DNA from: Fragum whitleyi
Taxonomy: Eukaryota > Mollusca > Bivalvia > Cardiida > Cardiidae
Direction of reading: 5' to 3'
NCBI GenBank assembly: GCA_948146395.1
Contig: OX411559.1
Coordinates: 1,058,001 to 1,122,000 of the forward strand
Length of the DNA: 64,000 bases
In this document: positions 46,901 through 58,900 of the stretch, in pieces
How positions within the stretch are numbered: the stretch's first letter is position 1
Layout: every line of letters begins with the position of its first letter
Notes under the pieces: generated by a model
Database searches by the model: none
What the model was told of the DNA's origin: nothing
The model's input: the letters and a program-made list of their open reading frames with translations, nothing else
Program-made: the position numbers and the translations under genes

Positions 46901-49900
46901 TGTAAATATCTATGGAGGCTCACAGGGAATACTGTTTAAATCCAACAGTGTTGTCTTTTAAACCTTTGCTGTTCAATCCCTGATTTTTACGTGCCTGTGA
47001 CTTTATGATTGAGAAAAAATTGTGAAAAAAAAAGAAATTGCTTCTGAAAAGCAATTTCTTCTTTTTCCACACTATTTTCTATCCTACTGAATGGTTATTT
47101 ATCAAATTAAATCCACTTTAAATTTTCGTCTGCAAAACCTTTGAATTTGGACAGGTCCAAATTATTTAAAACAGGAAAGGGTTAAATGAAGGCTTCATTA
47201 TCATTTCTTTTATTGTAAACACTCCCTCTATCTTTATCTCTAATGAATTACAGATATAAAGGGACCAAAGAAGATTCTACCAAGTCTGCCTTTTGGTAAT
47301 ATGGGACGAGAGACTCTAGAAAATAGGAGATCATTACTGGATGGATTTCTTCAGGTACTTGACATACAGATTTGTTCCTCTTGTCTACGGACAAGCTAAG
47401 GTTGATTTTCTACTTGTCTGGGATCAAAAAGAACTTGCCCGCAAAAAATACAATCAATCAATTTTGAGAAAACTTTTTTTTTTTAAAGAAGAAAATCCCG
47501 GGCTCCAGCATTTTCTTCATTGACAACAATGATTTCTATCCTGTTATATTAATATTAAGATAATTGATCTCTTAGATCTGTTTAGTACCATTATGAGATT
47601 TGTCCTGGTTTTGACTTGTCCAGGGACATTTGCCATTGAAAAACATACTTGTCCGCAGGTAGAAAAAACCTGCATCTGACAAGTTGGGCATGGGAATTCT
47701 GCACCCCTGTATAGTATTTATGCAATGGATTGTGATTGTGTTCAAAATTAAAGTGTCATTGACTCCTTAGCCATGAAATTATGGGGTTTAAAACTGATTA
47801 TAAAAGGGTTAAAAAACAAAAGGAGCAAAGAATGAGTAGAATTTTGCAGATTTGAGGGTGAAGTAAAGATATTAAGTAAACAATTAAGTTGTATATTTTT
47901 GTATCTAGTATAAGATGCATCTTTGAAAATTTGATGGATAAAACCTTGGAAACTACTCTTCAGCAGGTCAAAATACCCCCCTTGGAAAAAAGTTCAAAGG
48001 GTCAAATTAAGATATTTTCAGATTTTTTTTTTTTTTTTTTTTGAGGGGGGGGGGGTCAAATCCCTGGTTATTGGATCAAACACAAGCTCTGATCTGTGAA
48101 GTGAAGTTTAATGCGGGATTTGTTACAAAATCAATAATCAAGATTGAAATGTTGAATGCTGTCATTTACATACAGAACGGTTAAAGGGGCGTTCTTTAAC
48201 AACAGGAAAAACACATTTCTTCAGCAAACAAATGTCTATCCGTTTACAGAATGTGGAAAAGGCAGAAAAAATAACAAATTTGTTTTACCTCACCTTTTTA
48301 ATTTTTAAATTGTTAATTATTTTTTCCCCAAAAGAATTACTGTTTATGACAAAACACTAACAATTCACTAAAGCTGCACTGCGTTTAGGATCACAAAACA
48401 GAGCAAATGGTTTTCCAATTGTACCCTGCTTTGCATGTGCACCTGCATGCAAAGCAGGGTGAAATTGGACAATTGTTTGCATTGTTTGGTGATCCTGAAC
48501 GCAGGGCTGGTTTGTATTTAAAAATTATGATCCTTGTCCAATGTTTCTTCCCTTCCTTGTTTTGTAGGGTCTAATCAAGAAGGAGGTTATATGCAGCAGT
48601 GAGGAATTGAAGCAGTTTCTAGGTTACAGTGGTGATGGCCATATTGCTTATGTAAGAAAACCACCCGAGACATCTCTACCAAGAATTGACCAGGTAATCA
48701 TTCTGACAGTTACCAATACTAACCCTTTCTCATGCTTTTTAAGATTCATTGCAAAATTACAGTTAACAACATTGTGAAATTGACAAGGTGATCCAGCCAC
48801 CTCGATAAAACTGAAAAAATGTTGAAAGCAGCATTAAACTCCAATCAATCAATCAATCAATGATTTAGAATTACTTTGGAATGAAATTCAATGAGTGTGA
48901 TGAATGATTTTTGAGTGAAATTAAAGGAAGGTATTTCAATATTGCTTATTTTGTTAAAGATGAACAATATAAGTGACATTTATTACCTCCTTTTAATTAA
49001 GTATGCATACAAATTCTATAAATAGCTTTCTTTTTCTTCAAGAACCAATCAAAAACTTGCTAATAATTTGATATTACCTATGAAATAGAGGAATTTGTCT
49101 AGCTCTTTTTTTTTTACAAAGTGCTCAAGGTGAGCTATTATGGTTAGATGGATGTCTGTCATGCTACTTCCGTAATTATCATTTACCTTGTATGCACTCT
49201 AGAGGCCACATTTATTGCCCGATCAATCATATATTTGGTCAAAATGATTTTCTTGATGAAATCTCAGACAAGATAAAAATTGGGTCAACTGGAGTCAAAA
49301 ACTAGGTCACAGGGTGAGATAGGCCTTCTAGAAAAAGAATAATCTTTTGTTTTTCAATTAAGACGGATAAATTTTTCATTTCCTGAAAAGAAAAGTTAAA
49401 TTTTCACTTGTGGCTTCACCACTTGTGAAAATATAGCTTTTGTTATTCTCTCAATGAAAATATAGATCTTACATGGAAACAATTGATTATCCATTTAATC
49501 TTTTATTCAGATCTCTTCAGAGTGGACCATTTATTCCTGAAATTTAAAAAAAAAAGCAAAATTCTCTGAAAATTATCTATAAAAATTTCTATTACAGAGG
49601 TTAGTAAAGACGATGTCCGGTGTGTTTGACAAGATTGTTGAGGGTCTGCCCAGCCTGCCCCAGCAGATCCCTAAAATGATCCCTTCATTTGAATCTCCGG
49701 ATGATAAAAAAGATGAGCCTGAACAGCTGGAAGATAAAGATAACATTGACATCAACTTGAACTTTGATTTAGAGGAGGTAAGTGTTTTTGATTTTAGAAG
49801 AAATTAAGATCTGCATAGGAAAGAAAATAAGTTACTCATCACAAGAAACGGAAGACCATCTTGGAACTCTGCACTTCAGAGGGGTTTGGGGGTTCAACCA

Positions 49901-52900
49901 AACCCCCCTTTAAAGCCCAATTATTTCATTCTATACAAAATTTTAATTTACCCTTCTGCTGTTCAAGACATATTCCTGTTGTGGATAGAATTTTGGCAGA
50001 TATATATATATATAATACATACTTAGTGTTTTGTATGAGAAAAAAAAAATCTAACGAGGTTGGAAGAATTGATCATTGTCAAGGGTCTGCCGAGACAATA
50101 ATCAATTGCCACAACTGAGATAGATATTTTTTCATACAATACACTGAGTATGTATCATATTTATCTTATAACCTCTATTTGCCTTGTTTTCGTCGATGTT
50201 TCTAACAGAAGTGCAAGTTTCTAAAAATAACTGCACAATGTCATTGTTCTAATAATAACCATGTAATATCATAAAAAATATTATATGGGAATCAGATATT
50301 TGAATAGTTATAAGATGAAGTATAGACTAAGATCAGCCTGCACAGTTGTAAGTCTGATCTTAGCATACACTGCCTGCCATCTTCTTGATTTTTATGGGGA
50401 AAAAATATTTAAGCATACTCGTTGATATGTCCAAAATACAGGAAAGTTGTTCACAGAATGATCAATGTTAACATTGTGCTTAATTGAAAAATGAATCACT
50501 GAAATTACCTACTTTGTAAAAAGAAAATGAGATTGAGTCTCTATCAAACCCCTAAGATTTCTATCATAACTAAGTGCAGTTTACAAGAACCTTAACTCTA
50601 TCTAGCTTTATTTTTGAGTTACTTCCCTTCGTTGTTTTTCATACTTGAACATCCAGCAGTATAACAGGTTACCTTGTGATAATTTGCCACATTATTAAGA
50701 TTATCCTTTTAATGTTAGGAAAACTGTTGAAGGTAAAGTTGAAATAACAATTTTAAAGGCTTGAAATATTTTTACTTTAATGCTAATGCTAACTTTAATG
50801 CTAATTTTACGAATTATTTCAGACCATTTATGAAAGTACAGTAGACAGGTTTATGTTTGAGAGACATGCATACAAAATGGCAGATGAATCTAACTTGTCA
50901 CTGGAAAATACCTCAGTGGATCTTGGTAATAGTTTCCATTTACTCAGTGTTAACAAATCTTGTTTTTCAGAGACTGAACTTTATGTGATGTATTTGCTTG
51001 AAAAAAGCTTTATTTTTGGTTTAATTGATTAATGTAGGTGTTTTTAATAGTTTCTTTAATGCTGCCTTAAGGTAGTGGATTCAAAATAGTTCCGCAATGT
51101 TTTGGAAGTCATAAGCTTTAACATTGTTTACTGAGGTTTCCTAATGGTTTCATTAGGAAACCTCAGTTAACATTATGAAAGATCATGGGTTCTGAATGTA
51201 ACTGAATTTTAACAGGTCCACTACCCTTAAACAATCTTTGTGAAAGATCATGAGTTCTGAAATGTTACGGAACTATAACAGGTCCACTACCATTATCTAT
51301 CTACTCAACCAGCAGCGCTTTCCAGGTATAGTAACAATCGTTGTGTTTTGCTGCTTCATAGTTTTAAAGTCAGAGTCTTGAAGCTTCACCTGCAGTTTTT
51401 CAAAATCGAATACGCGACCATCATGGCGCAGTTGGTAGAGTGTCAGCCTCCCAATCACAAGGTCACAAGTTCGATCCCCTTGGTGGCATTCATCCTTTCT
51501 GACTATTTGTCTCCCACCAATGGGTCGATAATCGTAGATTTATGTGGGATAGCAGCTGGAGGCTAGGAAAGCATGTAATTGAAGTACTGGTGTGAGAAAT
51601 ACCGGGAATCTGTTAGTTCATCTGTAGACTGGTTTTTGTCCTGAGCATAACTTAAAAGTATGCAAGCTATAAAATCTAAATTTCTCAACAAAATCCTATG
51701 TTGTGGGTACTCATTTGAATCGTCTTGAAGAGACGATTCCAATGAGCACTAACAACACAGGATTTGAGCAAGAATAGTTGAAATGATCTTATTTGAAATC
51801 CATAATAACCCATCCAGGGGTGTGGAATTCCCATGCCCAACTTGTCCAACAAAGGGTTTTCTACCTGTGGGTAAGTTCATTTTTCCAAGCCACTTGTCCA
51901 TGGACAACTTAATCGAGGAGAAATCTTGAAATGGTACTTGATAGAGGTAAGAGATTTATTAGCCAAAAGTTTGTGTCAAAAGGTAAAAATATTGTTTTCA
52001 ATGAAGAAAATGCTCTGTTCCAGTATTTTCTTCCCTAAAAACAATAATTTTCTCTTATCTATCTATTCTCTTTTTTTGACAAATTCATGTTGATCCTGGA
52101 CAACTAGAAAATCATGTTTTACTTGTCCATGGAGAAGTGGAGAAAATGTGTATTTCCACAACCCTTCCCCTCAACCCCTACCTGTAGCTCTGTTAGCTGT
52201 GACTACTCCAGAGGTACAGATTAGAGGGGGGTAAAGCAAGTTTTAAATCTTAATTTCCTGACAAAATCCTATATTGTGGGTACTCATTTGAATCGTCTTG
52301 ACAAGACAATTCCAATGAGTACCTACAACATAGGGTTTGAGCAAGAAAAATTGAACTAATTTTATCTGAAATCCAAAATGTTGCCTCTGTATCTGTTGCT
52401 CTACTACACTTGTAAACAAACATCTCTTGTTTATGAGCATTCTTCCTACAGGTGTAAGTGTGTTAGGCTGGCAGAATAAACAGAATACCTCGAGTCGAAC
52501 CCCGTCTCCAAGCCCTAGACAAACTCACTTTCCCCGCAACATCATCAACAAATCTAGTCCGTTTTCGTCTACTGACAGTATACCGAGTTTGATGGAGAAG
52601 TCTGAAAAACTGAAGAAAAGGGAGTTAAAACTTCAGCCTCATGGTAAAAAATTTCTTAATTTCATTCATCTACCAAAAAAGGACCATCTGCTGTTAAACA
52701 AAGATTAATCATTATTAGCTCGTTTGTTATCTGAGAAAACCTGAGGTATTGTGATCCCTTTGGCATTGTTCTTAAGTTGGTGTTGTTTTTTGTGTGTGCA
52801 TGGGCATTTGCGTTGGCATGAAAAACTTTAACCTTGGTCATATCTCTGTAGTTATTGAAGATATCTTCATGAAACTTTGCATGTATGTTCACCGTTGCAA

Positions 52901-55900
52901 GAGCTATCCAGACCTAAAGGGGATAACTCTTGAAGCATTTATAAGAGTTAGGCTCCCTCTCAGCTTAGATTTTTTTGCATTATTCAGCACATGCAGTGGA
53001 GTGTTGCACGCCTATGCAGTGCTCTTTTTTTCTTTGTTATAAAGATGCCAACTGTAAATAGACTTTGTATTTCAAGAGGTCAGTGACATTTTACATAAGT
53101 GCCTATAAGTTATGAGCCCTTATAACAAGTTTGTGCAGATCCTTTGTAGTTGAGACGTGTATATTGGCTCAAAATTGCATTCAGGATAATAAAATCTTTA
53201 CCAAGATTTATGTAAACTCCCACTTTGCACATGGTTGAATAATCCTGTAGGGAGTTACAACTGTTTCGCGCGGAGCCATCCATATAAATGTAGACATGTA
53301 AGAAGAAGCAAATTATGGATTTGGGACCAAAACTTTTTAACTTATTCAAACTATATTCAGGATTAGAGACACTAACTACTTTTCACCACCAGCTGCAAGG
53401 ACCTATTAGCACTAACTCTTACAGGTCCTGCAAGATAATAACATGTCCACCTAGAAACTTTTAATGTTTTTAATCAATTTATATGTATGATAAATAGTGA
53501 GGGAAAGGAAGAAATTGCTTGTCAGCGTGTGGCAAGCAATTTCTTCTTATTCCAGATTGGTTTTCAAAGGTTTTTGAAAAAAATGAGTATTGAAAAGGGA
53601 ACTACTTTTCAAAACAGATTAGATTAAAAAAGTATGCCTATTATCTACAGGCCCGAAGGACCTGCAGTATGGCAACTTGTACAAGTCCTCCTTGAAAACC
53701 ACAGTTCTCGGACCTGAGGACTGATCTTAGTGTTAATTTATGAGGTATTTATAGGGTATTTATGACAGTAAAGTAACCGAGCCATGAATTTGTTTGAAAC
53801 AAAATAGAGGTAGATATTAATCCATCCCTGCATTCCAGTTGACAAAATGGTGCAAACATTTTTCAAATAATACCCTGCTTTACACGTACACTTGCATGCA
53901 AAGCAGGGTATAATTTGAAACAGCGCACATCCTTTTAAGCTCCACTGGCCAGCGAGCTATTGTCATAGTGGAGTGTCCGACATGCGTGCGTCTGTCCTTG
54001 TGTAAACTTTTTCTTTAAATATTTTCTCCTCCCAAACCAATGGGAGGATTTTAGCGAAACTTGGTAGAAATGATCCTTGGGTGGCCCTCTTCTAAAACTA
54101 TTCAAAGAATTTTGATTGGTCCCCTAAATATGGGCGTGGCAGGGCGTGGCATTATTTCAGTTTGAAATCTTTAAAAATCTTCTCCTCCCAAACCATTGGG
54201 CCGATTTCAATGAAACTTAGCATGGATGTTCCTTGGGTGACCCTTCACTTAAATTGGCTTATTTTGAGCTGAAATCTTTGAACGACATCTCCTCCTGAAC
54301 CACTGGGCCAATTTCAATGAAACTTTAACAGAATGTTCCTTGAGTGTTTCTTTTCAAAAATTATTTGCCAAATTTTGATTGGCCCATAAATTTGGAGGTG
54401 GCAGGGTGGGGCCAAAATCTTTGAACGATATCTCCTCTGGAACCACTCAGCCATTTTCAATGAAACTTTAGATGGGTCAAGGGTTGCAGGTTCATTGTGA
54501 TTGAGTATTTTGGTGCAATATGGACCAGAACCAGTTAATCATTATTAAATAGGTCTTAGGAGATTTCGGATTGTTAATGTATTCATTTAAAGTAAGCTTT
54601 ATTTAATGAAAGTCTTAAGATTTTAAAGTCATTGGATGATACAGGCCCTCTTGGGCCTCTTGTTGTTATTCTGAATGCAGGGCTGGGATAACTTGATTGG
54701 TTGATGGTCAAGCCATCTGCTACTCAACTACTGTAAATGGCTTTATATTGGTGTTGTCCACATTTAGTGGGTTTTTTTTTTTTTTTTTTTTTTTGATTTA
54801 TTGGCGGAGATTTATTTTGGCATATCTTACATGTACCATCTTATCTAACTTTTATATTCCAAATTTCATAATGACTTAAACGATTTATTTCAAGCAACTT
54901 AAATCTGCAAACTTCAATTATTGGTCTTAAAGTATATAAAGATTTAAACAGTTCTTGGCAGATTTTCTTATTTTAATTTGAATTAGTAAGGTCTACACAT
55001 CTTTGGTACAGGTTTCATAAATATTTACAAATTTATCACATGAATCTACACTGCCCTCATAAGGAAGACATTTTTCATATAGGTATAATAAATATTGGTG
55101 GTGGATTAATTTTGACGCATCATAACCAAAATAAAACTTCTTCCAAAATTACTCCATTTACAGTAATCAGACGCTTCCAAATACAATCCAGCCATGGAAT
55201 GATGCTATTTTAAATAAGTTGTTGAGTGTTGTGAATGATTTACATGTAGTTTAGTTTTCTTTTAATATTCTTCAAGCTTTCAAAAAAAAATAATTGTACA
55301 AGTATCATCATAATGATTGTTGCATTGTTTGTCTTTTCTAGATACACCTAGTGAGAGTCAATGTCCATTGAGTGATAGTTTACTGGATATTTTGACAGAA
55401 TTATTGCGAGGTCAGGATAACTGGTTATGTAGAGAGACGGTGATGAAATCAACACGACAAGTGTTTGGTAAAGGTCTAAACAAGTAAGTACCTCGAGGGA
55501 AAAAAAGCTTATAGGCCAGCTGAAGGGCTCTTATTCATAAATATTATGAATGATAAATAGAAATTGACTTGTAGATGCTTCTCTCCTAGCTGGAAACAAA
55601 AAAGGATGGCATTGCCTTGAGGTTTTTCTGTGAGCTTAACATTTCCAATATGGTTAGAACAACTTGAACAGTTGAGATGATAAATAAATAATGTGTAGCT
55701 TGTTTTCAGATTTTGTTCTATAGTAAAGTGCTTTCTCATTTTGGCACAAGAATTCATAAGCAAGGGCATAGCTACCATTACGCACATTGGGCAATAGAAA
55801 AAAATCCTCTTTCAAAAAATGTTGTTGATGAATGATCATAACATGGAAACTACAGCTTATTAAAGCTGTAGTTATGATGTTTTGATTATTCGCCAACACT

Positions 55901-58900
55901 CAAAATGATAGTCTTTTGTAGGAAATAAATGGAATAGATATGATGGGTGACTTATGATAGAATATGTCAGGCTTGACTTCATTTAGCTTTGGCTCTATAC
56001 ATTCCACCTCAAGTCTAAAACAATTTGGAGGGGGGAATGCAAAATTATTGTAAGTGTCCATAAATTCATAGGAACTTACAATAGTCTCATTCAGAAGTAT
56101 TGATTTATTCACCTTTAACCAATCTTAAAATTAAACATTGAAAGATGTATCTTCATACAGGTACCTGGAGACCAAAATTCAGCATTTAGCGTCACAACAG
56201 ATGAATTCATTTTACCTCAAAAAGTTGCGAGAAGCTTTCTGGCCAAATGACATTTTTACCTCAGAGGATAGACCGCCTTTGACAGATCTTCAGAGAGAGG
56301 TCCTGATTAAACAGGCTAAGAGATGTCTCGGCGAATTTTTACCTGGTATGTCTCATTTGATTGATAAAAACTTACCTGTGCCTTTTTGCCATTTTTAGCT
56401 CAGCTGTTTCTTGGAGAAAAACTCATCGTTTTGCTATAACCATGGTGTTGTCTTTGTCGTTTTTGTGTGAAAACCTGTATTTCTAAAGGTGTTTTCTTAA
56501 AATTTGAAACACATGTTAAAAAAAGAGCGGACTATACTACCCAAGCTGATAACTCTTCATGCATTTTTTGCAAAATACCGTATTTCCTTCCAATTATAGA
56601 ACCCTCCCTAGTAGTAGCACCCCTACATTTTTTACTAAGAAAACCCACTTCAAATGCCTAAATTTTAAGAACTTTTTGAGACTTCTTCTCTAATTTGATG
56701 TGATTGTTTAGAAGAAATTTATCTCAAATAAAAGGATAAAGGGCCTGAAAGACATAAGTTAAATGATTTTTTTAAATCAGAATATGCAAATTGGAAAAAA
56801 TTCCCTTACCATGTTATGTATAGCTCCCAGGCGCTAGACGGTATGTCTAGTTTTTTACTTAGACTTTTTTATTCACTATACAAAAACATAAAGCCAAGTG
56901 TAGGCACCTGCAGACAGTGATCTTGTTAGAAATTTAGACTGTCCAGTTTTCACAGAAGTTTGCAATCATCAAAGAAAAATGGATGCGATAAAAGCCTGAG
57001 TGTGGCTTTTCCAATAATATATGCTTGAGGAATAAACCTTAAAAAACCTAGAAAGTCACAGAGTGCAGGGGAGTGGAAATAAGAATTTTCTCCACCTGTC
57101 CATGGACAAGTAAAGGTTGATTTCTCACTTGTCCAGGATCAAAATGAACTTGTCTGCAAAAAAAATAGAATGGTATATTTTGAGAAAACATTGTTTTAAA
57201 TGAAGAAAATGCTGTAACCCTGCATTTTCTTCATTTAGGACAATGTTTTCTACCCTATGATAAAAACATTAGAATGACTTTTCTCCTAGATCCTAATTAC
57301 TGCTCCAAGATTTGCTCTTGTATTGTCCACGGATAAATAGCACTGAAAAATGTACTTGCGCGCAAGTGGAAACGCTCATGACAGACAAGTCAGAAGGGAA
57401 CTCCATCAGCCATGTAGTGTAAGAACAAGTTTGCTTGACTGTCTGTCTATGTATATTTCTCGAGCTTTTCTATCTACTAAACACAAAGGGAAAACTCTGG
57501 TCAGTTTGTGTGTCTGCACAGACTCGCCAGGGTCTTTGCTTTGTACAAATTTGAAATTGTTGGAAATATCATGCACAAGTTCAATTTAAATAGAAACCAT
57601 TCTATGGGGTAGTAAAAGTCCTACAGTAAGTAAAATCATGAAATTGACATGTACCACAATCAAAATCATTCTAAATTGCGAATTCAGCACTCCAATTTTC
57701 ATTCGAAACACTTAATCAAACCCAATCAGAAACACTCCAAAATTGTTAAAAAAAATGAAATTGTTCAAAATGATCGTCATTTCATTCAAATCGATAAAAG
57801 CTCTGCCACCATTTTATTGCCTAATAATATTGCTAATTTTGTCCTATTGGATGAACTAAGAAATAATGGATTACTTTCCTTTAATTTCATTGGAAACTTG
57901 CTGCCGTCACGGTGCAGTTGGTAGCACTCGGACTGTCAATCTAGAGGTCCTTTGTTCAATCCCCAACGACAACACACATTCGTTCAACTATTTGTCTCTC
58001 ATTAATGGGTTGATAATCATAGACCTATGTGAGATAGCAGCTGGAGGCTAGGAAAGGATGTGGTGGTTGTACTTGTAAGAGAAATAGCAGAAAACCATTG
58101 TTAGGTGCTCCAGCCACGGCGATATAACTGAAAAAATGTTGATAGCGGCGAAAAAATCCATTCAATCAATCAATTTATTCAAAACTCACTCCTTCCACTC
58201 ATTCAAATTTATTCCGAAATAATTCCAAAATCACTCCCAATATCAATTTCAAGATGTGATTCACCAAAGGTAAAGAGAGACATTTGTCTTTTCATGAAAG
58301 AATTTATTTTTCAGTACTATTTGCCTTTAGAAAATTGTGATATGCTGCTTATGTCAAAGTTATGATATGGTCATTATAAGGTTGTTATGCTCCCCGAAGG
58401 GAGAGCATATAGCTGCCGCTTCGTCTGTCTGTCCGTCCGTAATTCTGTCTGTCCGTCCGTCCGTCCCCACCTATTTCTCCATAACCCTTGGGCCAAATCG
58501 AATGAAACTAACATGTGAACTTCCTATGATATAGTGTTGATGCATCTGTGACGGTTTTGGGATTTGAGGCCTTGTTACGGGAAAAGGGGACTTAGGGTAA
58601 AAACAGCTTTTCCCAAATTTCTCCTAGTCTAACAGTCAGATTTTAGTGAAATTTCATATTTGAGTTGCAAATCAGATGCTCTTTACTATAAACAATTTGA
58701 AATTAATGTAAAAAAATATATCATGGAAAAAGGGGGGCTAAATGTTTGTTACCTTTACGTTAGTGTGTAAAATACAGTTATTCTTTCATTTCTCCTAGTC
58801 TTATACTCAGAAGTTGATGAAATTTCACATTTGAGTAGCAAATCAGATGCCCTTTACCATAAACTATTTGAAATTTGTGTCTTAAAATATCTCATGCAAA

